Below, in pieces: positions 1-8,547 of a stretch of DNA of 64,000 nt (positions within the stretch are counted from its first letter, which is position 1; each line of letters begins with the position of its first letter). A program made the translations under genes and the position numbers. The notes under the pieces were generated by a model, which saw nothing but the letters and a program-made list of their open reading frames with translations, was not told the origin of the DNA and searched no databases. The stretch comes from DASZIT01 sp963709665 (GTDB taxonomy: Bacteria > Actinomycetota > Acidimicrobiia > Acidimicrobiales > RAAP-2), in contig CAVPWU010000007.1 in NCBI GenBank assembly GCA_963709665.1, positions 254,501-318,500 on the forward strand, given 5' to 3'.

Positions 1-1945
1 GCGCACCTACTCGGGCCACTCCACGGCCAGGGCGTCCAACCAGCTCTACCGGACCAACCTGGCCAAGGGCCAGACCGGTCTGTCCATCGCCTTCGACCTC
101 CCCACCCAGATCGGCTACGACCCGGATGCCCCCGAGGCGGCCGGCGAGGTGGGGAAGGTGGGGGTGCCGGTGGCCCACCTCGGCCACATGCGCCAGCTGA
201 TGGACCACATCCCGGTCGAGACGATGAACACGTCGATGACCATCAACGCCACCGCCGGGTGGCTGCTCGGCCTCTACCTCGCCCTGGCCGAGGAGCGCGG
301 CGTCGACACGCGGGTGCTGGCCGGCACCACCCAGAACGACATCATGAAGGAGTACCTGTCCCGGGGGACGTTCATCTTCCCGCCCCTCCCCAGCCGCCGG
401 CTGACGGTGGACACCATCGCCTACACCGTCCTCAACGTCCCCAAGTGGAACCCGATCAACGTCTGCAGCTACCACCTGCAGGAGGCCGGGGCCACCCCCC
501 ACCAGGAGGTGGCCTACGCCCTGGCCACCGCCATCGGGGTCCTCGACGCCGTGCGGGAGTCCGGCCAGGTCCCCGACGACCGGTTCGCCTCGGTGGTGGG
601 CCGGATCTCCTTCTTCGTCAACGCCGGCGTGCGGTTCGTCGAGGAGACCTGCAAGATGCGGGCCTTCACCGCCCTGTGGGAGCGGATCTGCACCGAGCGG
701 TACGGGGTGGACGACCCCAAGCTGAAGCGGATGCGCTACGGGGTGCAGGTCAACTCGCTGGGCCTGACCGAGGCCCAGCCCGAGAACAACGTGCCCCGGA
801 TCGTGCTCGAGGCGCTGGGGGTGACCCTCTCCAAGGGGGCCCGGGCGCGGGCACTGCAGCTGCCGGCCTGGAACGAGGCCCTCGGCCTCCCCCGCCCGTG
901 GGACCAGCAGTGGTCGCTGCGGATCCAGCAGATCCTGGCCTTCGAGTCCGACCTGCTGGAGTACGAGGACATCTTCGACGGCTCCATCGTCATCGAGAAG
1001 AAGACCGCCGAGGTGGCCGACGCCGCCTGGGCCGAGCTGCAGGACGTCCTGTCGCTGGGCGGGGCCTTCGAGGCCATCGACGAGCTGAAGGCGCGGCTGG
1101 TGGGCAGCCAGGCGGAACGGGTGCGCCGGATCGAGACCGGCGACCTGCAGGTGGTCGGGGTCAACTGCTTCACCGAGACCGCCGAGTCGCCGCTCGCCCC
1201 CCAGGACGGCATCGACAACATCATGCGGGTCGACCCGGCGGTGGAGGCGGAGCTCACCGCCGACGTGGTGGCCTGGCGGGGGGAGCGGGACGGGGCGGCG
1301 GTGCAGCGGGCCCTCGACGACCTGCGGCGGGCGGCGGAGGGGACCGACAACGTCATGCCGGCCACCATCGCCCTGGCCCACGCCGGGGGCACCACCGGCG
1401 AGTGGGCGGGTGCCCTGCGCCAGGTGTTCGGCGAGTACCGGGCCCCCACCGGGGTGGGGGGTGGTGTCGGCCACCGGGGCGCCGAGCTGACCGCCGTGCG
1501 GGCCCGGTCCAGGGAGCTGGCCGACCGCACCGGGGGGCCGCCCCGGCTGCTGGTGGCCAAGCCGGGCCTCGACGGGCACTCCAACGGCGCCGAGCAGATC
1601 GCGGTGGCGGCCCGGGACGCCGGCTTCGAGGTCGTCTACCAGGGGATCCGGCTCTCCCCCGAGCAGATCGCGGTGGCGGCCCGGGACGAGGACGTCGACG
1701 TGGTGGGCATCTCCATCCTGTCCGGCAGCCACCTGGAGCTGGTCCCCGAGGTGGTCCAGCGGTTGCGGGCCTTCGGGGTGGACGCCCCGGTGGTGGTGGG
1801 GGGGATCATCCCGCCGGAGGACGAGACCACCCTGTTGGCCGAGGGGGTGGCGCGGGTCTACACCCCCAAGGACTTCGAGATCGGCCGGATGATGGACGAC
1901 CTGGTGGAGCTGGCCGCCGGGCACCGCTCCGCCACCACCGCCTGA
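1..1945 (+). CDS. ecm: Ethylmalonyl-CoA mutase, B12-dependent (5' end outside window)
   Basis: Coenzyme-B12-dependent acyl-CoA mutase, most likely converting ethylmalonyl-CoA to methylsuccinyl-CoA in the ethylmalonyl-CoA pathway. The frame is open from base 2, so the start lies upstream; 647 residues are visible. The catalytic TIM barrel begins with RTYSGHSTARASN and carries GTTQNDIMKEYLSRGT and NVCSYHLQEAGATP. The C-terminal B12-binding domain (last ~130 residues) has the cobalt-coordinating DGHSNG motif and a GG(I/V) turn before the end. One polypeptide carries both domains, unlike the two-subunit methylmalonyl-CoA mutase. The crotonyl-CoA carboxylase/reductase and epimerase genes 6-8 kb away support Ecm (MeaA-type) over methylmalonyl- or isobutyryl-CoA mutase. 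The exact acyl substrate is inferred. Confidence 0.88.
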   Translation, partial: RTYSGHSTARASNQLYRTNLAKGQTGLSIAFDLPTQIGYDPDAPEAAGEVGKVGVPVAHLGHMRQLMDHIPVETMNTSMTINATAGWLLGLYLALAEERGVDTRVLAGTTQNDIMKEYLSRGTFIFPPLPSRRLTVDTIAYTVLNVPKWNPINVCSYHLQEAGATPHQEVAYALATAIGVLDAVRESGQVPDDRFASVVGRISFFVNAGVRFVEETCKMRAFTALWERICTERYGVDDPKLKRMRYGVQVNSLGLTEAQPENNVPRIVLEALGVTLSKGARARALQLPAWNEALGLPRPWDQQWSLRIQQILAFESDLLEYEDIFDGSIVIEKKTAEVADAAWAELQDVLSLGGAFEAIDELKARLVGSQAERVRRIETGDLQVVGVNCFTETAESPLAPQDGIDNIMRVDPAVEAELTADVVAWRGERDGAAVQRALDDLRRAAEGTDNVMPATIALAHAGGTTGEWAGALRQVFGEYRAPTGVGGGVGHRGAELTAVRARSRELADRTGGPPRLLVAKPGLDGHSNGAEQIAVAARDAGFEVVYQGIRLSPEQIAVAARDEDVDVVGISILSGSHLELVPEVVQRLRAFGVDAPVVVGGIIPPEDETTLLAEGVARVYTPKDFEIGRMMDDLVELAAGHRSATTA

Positions 1946-1992
1946 CCGGGTATCCGCGTCGCCCCGGACCCCCGTCCGGTACCGTCGCCGCC

Positions 1993-2841
1993 GTGAGCAC
2001 CTTCCGCGACCCGATGGCGGGGATCCTGTCCGGGCCGATCGACGCCCCGCCCGAGGACCGCCTGGCCACGGTGTACCCCAAGGTGGCGGCCGTGCCCGGG
2101 CTGGCGCTGGTCCACCGGGCCTCCGGGTTCTCCGGCACCGTGGTCCGCCTGGAGGGCGGCGGGGTGGAGCTCCGGGGCGCCACCGGTCTGGAGCGGGTGT
2201 TCCGGCAGACGCCGGGGGCATTCGCCGTCGACGGGAGGGCGATCAGCCTGGTCCGTCCGCCGGCCACGGCGTCGTCGGCCCTGGGGCGGACCGCCTCGGG
2301 CTCGCTGGCGGTGGCCGGCAGCCGGGCCAAGGTGGCCCGGGGCGGACGGCTGTGGGTGGAGGGCGTCCACGACGCCGAGCTGGTGGAGCGGGTCTGGGGC
2401 AGTGACCTCCGGGAGGAGGGGGTGGTGGTCGAGCGGCTCGACGGCATCGACCACCTGGCCGCCGAGATCCGGTCGTTCGCACCCAACCCGGCCCGGCGGC
2501 TGGGGGTGCTGGTGGACCACCTGGTGCCGGGGTCCAAGGAGTCCCGGCTGGCCGCCGACGTCGCCCACCCCGACGTGCTGGTCACCGGGACGCCGTTCGT
2601 CGACGTGTGGCAGGCCATCCGCCCCCCGGTGCTGGGCATCGAGGCCTGGCCGGTCATCCCCATGGGCACCGACTGGAAGACCGGCATCTGCGAGGTGCTG
2701 GGTCTCGGCGACCCCCGGACGGCGTGGCGGTCGCTGCTGGCCCAGGTCGACTCCTACGCCGACCTGGAGCCCGCCCTGGTGGGAGCGGTCGAGCGGCTGA
2801 TCGACTTCGTGACGTCCACCGACGAGACAGCCGCACCATGA
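1993..2841 (+). CDS. DUF3097 family protein
   Basis: A 282-residue cytoplasmic protein of the actinobacterial DUF3097 family; function unknown. It carries WVEGVHDAELVERVWG followed by LGVLVDHLVPGSKESR, family signatures that resemble a Toprim-like acidic core (EGxxD and DHLVPGSKES). The GTG at 1993 is chosen because it lies 48 bases after the mutase stop and leaves a plausible N-terminus; an ATG at 2014 is an alternative. Its stop overlaps the next start as ATGA, so translation is probably coupled to the secreted repeat protein downstream. Confidence 0.8.
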   Translation: MSTFRDPMAGILSGPIDAPPEDRLATVYPKVAAVPGLALVHRASGFSGTVVRLEGGGVELRGATGLERVFRQTPGAFAVDGRAISLVRPPATASSALGRTASGSLAVAGSRAKVARGGRLWVEGVHDAELVERVWGSDLREEGVVVERLDGIDHLAAEIRSFAPNPARRLGVLVDHLVPGSKESRLAADVAHPDVLVTGTPFVDVWQAIRPPVLGIEAWPVIPMGTDWKTGICEVLGLGDPRTAWRSLLAQVDSYADLEPALVGAVERLIDFVTSTDETAAP

Positions 2842-3734
2842 GGAGCAGAACCTGGAGCCCGAGACTGGTGGCGGCGCTGGTCGCCGCCGTGACGGTGGCG
2901 GTGCTCGCCCCCGGATCGGCCGGTGCCGCCGGGGCGACCTCCCCCACGCTTGCCCCACCCCGGCAGCACATCCAGGTGACCCCCGATCTGCCGCTCCCGA
3001 CGACTCCGTTCGTGGGGATCGCCTCGATGCCCTACTCCTCCGGCTACTGGAACGTCGATGCCGACGGCTGGGTGCACCCCCACGGCCAGGACAGCGAGTG
3101 GGGCGGGACCAACACCCTGACCCTCAACGAGCCGATCACCCACATCGTGGCGACCAACGGGTTCGGCTACTGGCTGGTGGCGGCCGACGGCGGCACCTTC
3201 GCCTTCGGCGACGCCGGGTTCTACGGGTCGATGGGTGGCAAGCCCCTGAACGCCCCGGTGGTCGACATGGCCCCCACGGCCGACGACGGCGGCTACTGGC
3301 TGGTGGCCTCCGACGGCGGGATCTTCGCCTTCGGCGACGCCGCCTTCCACGGCTCGATGGGCGGACACCCGCTCAACAGCCCGGTGGTGGGGATCGCCGT
3401 CGACCGGGCCACCGGCGCCTACTGGGAGGTGGCCGCCGACGGCGGGATCTTCGCCTTCGACGCCCCGTTCCTGGGCTCCACCGGCTCGATCGCCCTCCGT
3501 CAGCCCGTGGTCGGCATGGCGGCCACCGCCGACAACGCCGGCTACTGGTTCGTGGCCGCCGACGGGGGCCTCTTCTCCTACGGGGACGCCGGGTTCGCCG
3601 GCTCCGCCGGCGGCAGTCCCATCCCCGCCCCCATCGTGGGCATGGCCCCGGACTGGTCGACCGGCGGCTACTGGCTCCTCGGTCGTGACGGTTCGGTCTA
3701 CGCCTACGGCGCGCCCTTCGCCGGCTCGGACTGA
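2838..3734 (+). CDS. Secreted GYW/DGG repeat protein, probably beta-propeller
   Basis: A 298-residue exported protein. It starts MRSRTWSPRLVAALVAAV, a basic N-region and hydrophobic core ending near AGAAGA, a Sec-type signal peptide. The mature part is six or seven repeats of about 43 residues, each with GYWxVAxDGGxFxFGDA and often GSMGGxPLxxPVVGMA. Such W/G-rich repeats are typical of propeller blades and recur in secreted acidimicrobial proteins; role unknown, perhaps cell-surface binding. It overlaps the DUF3097 stop by four bases (ATGA). A convergent gene at 3754-4704 encodes the same repeat family, so the pair probably arose by inverted duplication. Confidence 0.8.
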   Translation: MRSRTWSPRLVAALVAAVTVAVLAPGSAGAAGATSPTLAPPRQHIQVTPDLPLPTTPFVGIASMPYSSGYWNVDADGWVHPHGQDSEWGGTNTLTLNEPITHIVATNGFGYWLVAADGGTFAFGDAGFYGSMGGKPLNAPVVDMAPTADDGGYWLVASDGGIFAFGDAAFHGSMGGHPLNSPVVGIAVDRATGAYWEVAADGGIFAFDAPFLGSTGSIALRQPVVGMAATADNAGYWFVAADGGLFSYGDAGFAGSAGGSPIPAPIVGMAPDWSTGGYWLLGRDGSVYAYGAPFAGSD

Positions 3735-3738
3735 ACCG

Positions 3739-3755
3739 GACGGCCGGAGGCCGTC
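3739..3755. terminator. Hairpin between convergent repeat-protein genes
   Basis: GACGGCC, a 3-base loop, then GGCCGTC form a perfect 7-bp stem in the 19-bp gap between two tail-to-tail genes, overlapping the minus-strand stop codon. There is no U-tract, so a bidirectional terminator is inferred from position and symmetry. Confidence 0.5.
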
Positions 3756-4704
3756 AGCCGTTGGCGGCCGCCCCCTCGAGCGTTCCACCTTCGGGGGCGC
3801 CCGAGCCCCGGAACGGGGCGTCACCGAAGGAGAACACCCCGCCGTCGGAGGCGAACGTCCAGTAGCCGGTCCCGTCCGGGTTGGCGGCGATGGCCGCCAT
3901 CGGCTTGTTCAACGGCTTGCCGCCCATGGAGCCGGCGAAGGCGGCGTCCCCGAACGAGAACACCCCGCCGTCCGACGCCACCAACCAGTACCCCTTCCCG
4001 TCGGGGGTGGAGCTCATGCCCACGATGGGCTGGTTGAGCGGGTGCCCGCCCATCGAGCCGTAGAAGGCGGCGTCGCCGAAGGCGAAGATCCCGCCGTCCG
4101 AGGCCACCTCCCAGTAGCCGCCCCCATCGGGGGTGCTGGCGATGCCCACGATGGGCTGGTTGAGCGGATGGCCGCCCATGGAGCCGAGGAAGGGCGCCCC
4201 GCAGAAGGCGAACACCCCGCCGTCCGTCGCCACCATCAGGACGCCGAAATGGGCGGCAGCCACACCCACCAACGGTGCATTGGAGACGGTCGCCGACACT
4301 CCATCGCAGGTAGCGGTGTTGCCGTATCCGATGACCTCACCGCCGTACCCGACCGCGCCACCCAGCGACGCGTCGCCGACCACCGTGCCCGACCCGACCC
4401 AGTACCCCGGACTGGCATTGTCGCCCGTGAAGGCGACGCCGACAGTGATGCAGGTGCTCCACCCACTGCTGAGGAAGCACTGAGGCGGTCCCAGGGTGGG
4501 GTTGCTCGGTAGCCGGTTGAGGTTCGGGGCGTTGAACGCATAGGCGGAGCCGGAGATCATGAGTTGGTAGCCGGGCCCGGATGCCGAGGGGGGCGAAGGT
4601 GTGGCCGCACCGGCGGATGGAGGGACGCTCGACGCCACCCCCACGCTGACCAGGCACAGTGAACCGAGGAGGGCGAGCCCCCGCCGGACGGATCGAGATC
4701 GCAT
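3754..4704 (-). CDS. Secreted GYW/DGG repeat protein (paralog of the convergent neighbour)
   Basis: A 316-residue exported protein. The ATG at 4704 follows an AGGAGG ribosome site about six bases upstream, which decides this start over an upstream in-frame one. The N-terminus MRSRSVRRGLALLGSLCLVS is a signal peptide cleaved near AGAA. A Cys-containing N-terminal segment of about 130 residues has degenerate repeats. Three to four clean repeats of GYWxVASDGGxFxFGDAxFxGSMGGxPLNxP follow. The repeat consensus matches the protein encoded at 2838-3734. A propeller-like fold is inferred and function is unknown. Confidence 0.8.
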   Translation of the reverse strand: MRSRSVRRGLALLGSLCLVSVGVASSVPPSAGAATPSPPSASGPGYQLMISGSAYAFNAPNLNRLPSNPTLGPPQCFLSSGWSTCITVGVAFTGDNASPGYWVGSGTVVGDASLGGAVGYGGEVIGYGNTATCDGVSATVSNAPLVGVAAAHFGVLMVATDGGVFAFCGAPFLGSMGGHPLNQPIVGIASTPDGGGYWEVASDGGIFAFGDAAFYGSMGGHPLNQPIVGMSSTPDGKGYWLVASDGGVFSFGDAAFAGSMGGKPLNKPMAAIAANPDGTGYWTFASDGGVFSFGDAPFRGSGAPEGGTLEGAAANG

Positions 4705-4829
4705 GACGCCTCCTGAAGCGGTCCACCGGGCCGGACGACCCACGCTGAGGTCGGACTCTACCCATCCCCCGCAGCCGACGCCGGAGACCCGCGGTCCGGG
4801 CCGGCCGCCGCCCGCCTACCATCGGCACC

Positions 4830-5366
4830 ATGCGGGACGACCGTCGCTGGACCAAGCTGATCCTCATCTACGCCGGTCTGTTCGGGGCGGCTCTGGCCAT
4901 CGCCGCCATGTCCATCGGCCTGCCCGCCCAGGCCACCGGCACCTGCGGGCCGGGCCAGGGCTCCGAGGCGGCGGCCATCGCCTTCTTCGACCCCGTCACC
5001 ATCGGCGCCGGCGCCGAGCCCCCCGCCTCCAACCAGGCCGAACACACCGTGTGGGCCAACTTCGTCCACGGCTGCCAGTCGGCGGCCGACACCCGGATGC
5101 TGGTGGCCCTGCCCCTGCTGGTCATCTCGCTCGGGCTGGTCGTCCTCGGGGTCGTCCTCCTGGTCCGGAAGGACCGCCGCCGGGACACCCCGGCCGCCCC
5201 CAGCCTGGGGACGGGATCCGGATGGGGGACACCCTCACCCCCGGAGATGGCGGGCGTGGGATCGCCGTCGTCGGGAGGCGGGAGCCCCAGCCTGGCCGGG
5301 ACCCACTGGTCGCTCTCGCGGCCCCCGGTGCCGGGCCGGCCGCCGAGCCACACCGGCGGGAGCTAG
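4830..5366 (+). CDS. Two-pass membrane protein with Pro/Ser/Gly-rich tail
   Basis: A 178-residue protein with no family I recognise. A first membrane segment covers residues ~9-30 (LILIYAGLFGAALAIAAMSI). An ~60-residue extracytoplasmic loop with two Cys (TGTCGPG and VHGCQS) may be disulfide-bonded. A second helix lies at ~90-112 (LVALPLLVISLGLVVLGVVL), then a basic stop-transfer KDRRR and a disordered PSP/GGGSP tail. It is convergent with the carboxylase operon. Confidence 0.6.
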   Translation: MRDDRRWTKLILIYAGLFGAALAIAAMSIGLPAQATGTCGPGQGSEAAAIAFFDPVTIGAGAEPPASNQAEHTVWANFVHGCQSAADTRMLVALPLLVISLGLVVLGVVLLVRKDRRRDTPAAPSLGTGSGWGTPSPPEMAGVGSPSSGGGSPSLAGTHWSLSRPPVPGRPPSHTGGS

Positions 5367-5397
5367 CCCGGCCGGACCGAGCCGGTGCGAGGTCGGG

Positions 5398-5613
5398 TCA
5401 GCCCCGGGCCCAGGGGCGCTCGCGGCGCACGGCGGTGGGCCTCGCCCACCACCGACCGCTGAACCGCCAGGCCGGCCCGGCCGGCGTCGGCTCGGCGGTG
5501 GCCGCCACCGGACGGGGCCATGCCTGGTCCACGGCGGCGGCCAGCACCGCCAGCACCGCCGGGTCCGGCGCCGGGCGCCGGGCCAGTCCGAGGTCCTGGA
5601 CGGCGTCGGTCAC
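5398..5613 (-). CDS. accE: Acyl-CoA carboxylase epsilon subunit
   Basis: A 71-residue protein matching the small epsilon subunits of actinobacterial acyl-CoA carboxylases: an Ala/Leu-rich helix (DPAVLAVLAAAVDQ), a Pro-rich linker and a C-terminal PAWRFSGRWWARP block. Such subunits bind the carboxyltransferase beta subunit and stimulate the complex. It directly follows pccB with a 4-base ATGA overlap, so the two are probably made stoichiometrically. Tiny, poorly conserved proteins like this are often missed; the terminal W-rich block and the position make the call fairly safe. Confidence 0.75.
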   Translation of the reverse strand: MTDAVQDLGLARRPAPDPAVLAVLAAAVDQAWPRPVAATAEPTPAGPAWRFSGRWWARPTAVRRERPWARG

Positions 5614-7166
5614 AGGGGCATGTTCCCGTGCTTGCGCTTGGGGAGCTCCTCGCGCTTGGACAGCAGCAGGTTGAGACTGCGCACCAGCACCCGACGGGTC
5701 TCGGCCGGGTCGATGACGTCGTCGACGTAGCCCCGCTCGGCTGCCGCGTAGGGGTTGGCGTACCGCTCGGTGTACTCCTCCACCAGCTCCCGTCGGCGGC
5801 CCACCGGGTCGGCGGCCTCGGCCAGGTCCCGGCGGTAGACGATCTCGACGGCGCCCTCCGGGCCCATCACCGCCAGCTCGGCCGACGGCCAGGCGTAGGC
5901 CAGGTCGGCCCCGATCGACTTGGAGTTCATGACCACGTAGGCGCCGCCGTAGGCCTTGCGGGTGATGATCTGCACCCGGGGCACCGTCGACTCGCAGTAG
6001 GCGTAGAGCAGCTTGGCGCCGTGGCGGATGATGCCCCCGTACTCCTGGTCGGTCCCGGGCATGAACCCGGGCACGTCCACGAAGGTGACCAGCGGCACGT
6101 TGAAGGCGTCACAGGTCCGCACGAACCGGGCGCCCTTCTCCGAGGCGTCGATGTCCAGCACCCCGGCCAGCATCTGGGGCTGGTTGCCCACGATCCCCAC
6201 CGCCCGGCCGTCCACCCGGCCGAAGCCGCACACCAGGTTCATCGCCCAGTGGTGGTTGACCTCGAAGAACTCACCGTCGTCGACCACCGACTCGATGACC
6301 TTCTTCATGTCGTAGGGCTGGTTGGGCGAGGCGGGCATCAGCTCCGACAGCTCCGGGCAGAGGCGCTCGGGGTCGTCCCCGGAGTCGACCACCGGGGCCT
6401 CCTCGAGGTTGTTGGAGGGCAGGAAGCTGAGGAGGTAGCGGACGTCGTCCAGGCACGCCTTCTCGTCGGGGGAGACGAAGGCGGCCACGCCCGACTTGGT
6501 GGCGTGGCTCATGGCCCCGCCCAGCTCCTCGAGGGTGACGTCCTCGCCGGTGACCGTCTTCACCACGTCGGGGCCGGTGATGAACATGTGGCTGGTGCCC
6601 TGGACCATGAAGATGAAGTCGGTCATGGCCGGGCTGTAGACCGCCCCGCCGGCGCACGGGCCGAGGATGACGCTGATCTGGGGGATGACCCCGGAGGCCT
6701 GGGCGTTCCGGTGGAAGATGCCGCCGTAGGAGTGGAGGGAGACCACGCCCTCCTGGATGCGGGCGCCCGCCCCGTCGTTGAGGCCGATCATCGGCACGCC
6801 GATGGAGGCGGCCAGGTCCATCACCTTGTGGATCTTCTCGGCGAACACCTCGCCGAGGGCCCCGCCGAAGACGGTGAAGTCCTGGCTGAACACGCAGACC
6901 CGGCGACCGTCGATGGTGCCGAACCCGGTGATCACCCCGTCGGTGTAGGGCCGGTTGTCCTCGAGCCCCATGCCGTGGGCCCGGTGGCGGGCCAGCATGT
7001 CCAGCTCCTGGAACGAGCCGTCGTCGAGCAGGTAGTCGAGCCGCTCCCGGGCGGTCATCTTGCCCTTGGCGTGGTGCTTCTCCACCGACCGGGGCGATCC
7101 GGCGTTCCGGGCCTGCTCGCGGCGCTCGGCCAGCTCTTCGAGACGTTGGGTCATCGGATGATCCAT
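5610..7166 (-). CDS. pccB: Propionyl-CoA carboxylase beta (carboxyltransferase) subunit
   Basis: A 518-residue carboxyltransferase that moves CO2 from carboxybiotin to propionyl-CoA (possibly acetyl-CoA), giving methylmalonyl-CoA. The N-terminal crotonase-like half has RERLDYLLDDGSFQE and two glycine-rich oxyanion loops, one in GPCAGGAVYSP. The second half has FVDVPGFMPGTDQEYGGIIR and RKAYGGAYVVM. Length fits the family. Start is ATG 7166; an in-frame ATG at 7154 is possible and neither has a strong ribosome site. No biotinylated alpha subunit is in the window. It sits in the crotonyl-CoA reductase/epimerase operon, consistent with supplying the ethylmalonyl-CoA pathway. Confidence 0.93.
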   Translation of the reverse strand: MDHPMTQRLEELAERREQARNAGSPRSVEKHHAKGKMTARERLDYLLDDGSFQELDMLARHRAHGMGLEDNRPYTDGVITGFGTIDGRRVCVFSQDFTVFGGALGEVFAEKIHKVMDLAASIGVPMIGLNDGAGARIQEGVVSLHSYGGIFHRNAQASGVIPQISVILGPCAGGAVYSPAMTDFIFMVQGTSHMFITGPDVVKTVTGEDVTLEELGGAMSHATKSGVAAFVSPDEKACLDDVRYLLSFLPSNNLEEAPVVDSGDDPERLCPELSELMPASPNQPYDMKKVIESVVDDGEFFEVNHHWAMNLVCGFGRVDGRAVGIVGNQPQMLAGVLDIDASEKGARFVRTCDAFNVPLVTFVDVPGFMPGTDQEYGGIIRHGAKLLYAYCESTVPRVQIITRKAYGGAYVVMNSKSIGADLAYAWPSAELAVMGPEGAVEIVYRRDLAEAADPVGRRRELVEEYTERYANPYAAAERGYVDDVIDPAETRRVLVRSLNLLLSKREELPKRKHGNMPL

Positions 7167-7216
7167 GGGGGACGAGGCTATCGGAACCGCCGGGGGGTCG
7201 ACTTCGTCCCTCCGGC

Positions 7217-8041
7217 TCAGCGGGGCCGGTTGACCCAGTGGGGACCGCACCAGACGTAGGTGACCGGCTGCTGTGCGGTGCCCGTCCGATAGGAGGCCAC
7301 GCTGGTCCCCAGGTACCGGGCCTCGAGCTTCGGATCGGGCTCCCCGTGGAGCCGGTAGCGGGTGGTGGCGTCCCCCTCGGGACCGGTGGGCTCCCACCGC
7401 TCGATGCGGACCACCTCGCGGACCAGGTCGTCGACCACCAGGACCGCCCAGGCCGGCGAGCGGGGCGAGTCGAGATCGGTCCACCGTCGGCCGATCCGCC
7501 ACGCCGGGGCCTGGCGGTCGGTGGACTCCTCGGCGCTCTGGCGGAGCAGCACCACCTGGTGGGCGCGCTTGAACTTGGCCGGCGGGGCCAGGGCCACGGC
7601 GGCCGCCTCCACGGGCAGCCGGCGGCCGGCGGCCGGGACCCCGGTCGGGGCCAGCCCGAGGGCGTCGATGGCCGTCGCCTCCACCAGGCGTGCCTCGTCG
7701 CCGCCCAGCCCGTGGCGGAGGATGTCGATCCGGACCGGCCGGCCGGCCGCCTCGATCTCCCCCACCCGGGCGGCCACCGGATCCCCGGTGCCCTCCGACG
7801 CGCTGCGGCGCAGGGAGGCCAGGTCCCGGAAGCACCGGTCCCCCTTGCCCCGGCCGACCAGGAAGGGCCGGCCGGTCCGGGGGTCCACCAGCAGGTAGAC
7901 GTACGACCGGAGCTTGGCTGCCACCTCGGGGGTGAACCCGTCCACGCCGGCGGCCGGCGGGCCGGCGGCCGGGTCGGGTCCGGCCCCACCGGCGTCGTCC
8001 ACTGCGCTGAGGTCGGCGACCACCGTGCCGTCGACGGCCAC
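7217..8041 (-). CDS. GIY-YIG-like domain protein of unknown role
   Basis: A 274-residue protein whose N-terminal third reads SYVYLLVDPRTGRPFLVGRGKGDRCF. This resembles the YVY...FYVGKGKG version of the GIY-YIG nuclease fold in COG3680-type proteins, although canonical GIY and YIG are degenerate here (VYLL, FLVG). A helical region with ARLVEATAIDALGL follows. The C-terminal half, with RxAWRIGRRW and a YVWCGPHWVNRPR tail, is unassigned. It starts with GTG at 8041 and lies between the epimerase and pccB genes on one strand with short gaps, so it is probably cotranscribed. Nuclease activity is not established. Confidence 0.65.
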   Translation of the reverse strand: MAVDGTVVADLSAVDDAGGAGPDPAAGPPAAGVDGFTPEVAAKLRSYVYLLVDPRTGRPFLVGRGKGDRCFRDLASLRRSASEGTGDPVAARVGEIEAAGRPVRIDILRHGLGGDEARLVEATAIDALGLAPTGVPAAGRRLPVEAAAVALAPPAKFKRAHQVVLLRQSAEESTDRQAPAWRIGRRWTDLDSPRSPAWAVLVVDDLVREVVRIERWEPTGPEGDATTRYRLHGEPDPKLEARYLGTSVASYRTGTAQQPVTYVWCGPHWVNRPR

Positions 8042-8136
8042 CGCCGCCTCGGTCAGGACGCCGGCCCCACCGTGGTCGGCTCCGTCGTCGACGTCCGCCG
8101 GCGGCCGCTCCCCCCCTCCACCGGCGGCCTCCCGCC

Positions 8137-8547
8137 CTACTCTTGGACGAGCTCGATGAGGGTGCCGAAGGCGCCCTTGGGGTGGATGAAGGCCACCGTG
8201 GTGCCCCGGGAGCCGGGACGGGGCGCCTCGTCGATGACCCGGCCCCCGTGGTCCTTCACCGACTGGAGAGCGGCGGCGCAGTCGTCCACCCGGTAGCCCA
8301 CGTGGTGCAGGCCCTCGCCCTTCTTGGCCAGGTAGCCGGCCACCGGCGACGTCTCGGAGATGGGGGTCAGCAGCTGCACGTAGCTGTCGGCCACCTTGAG
8401 CAGCGCCTCCTCCACCCCGTCGGACTCCACCCGCTCGCGATGGTCCACCGTGGCCCCGAAGGTCTCGGCGTAGTAGGCGATGGCCGCCTCGAGGTCGTGG
8501 ACGGCGATGGCCACGTGGTCGATCTCGGTCAGCAGCGGTTCGGTCAT
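8137..8547 (-). CDS. mce: Methylmalonyl-CoA/ethylmalonyl-CoA epimerase
   Basis: A 136-residue VOC-fold metalloenzyme that interconverts the 2R and 2S forms of methylmalonyl-CoA (and ethylmalonyl-CoA). Family hallmarks are IDHVAIAVHDLEAAIAYY at the N-terminus (metal-ligand His), GEGLHHVGYRVDD in the middle, and a C-terminal GTLIELVQE with the metal-ligand Glu. Length matches the family. Its ATG overlaps the upstream ccr stop as ATGA, implying translational coupling. The position between the carboxylase/reductase and the mutase step fits the pathway. Confidence 0.9.
   Translation of the reverse strand: MTEPLLTEIDHVAIAVHDLEAAIAYYAETFGATVDHRERVESDGVEEALLKVADSYVQLLTPISETSPVAGYLAKKGEGLHHVGYRVDDCAAALQSVKDHGGRVIDEAPRPGSRGTTVAFIHPKGAFGTLIELVQE

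Noticed and set aside
2838..4704. Repeats considered as a CRISPR or satellite array
   Set aside because: The periodicity is at protein level within open frames with signal peptides, not identical DNA repeats with spacers.
5520..7259. Long plus-strand open frame opposite the carboxylase genes
   Set aside because: His/Gly/Val/Asp-rich low-complexity translation typical of antisense reading in very GC-rich DNA; the minus strand encodes clear PccB.
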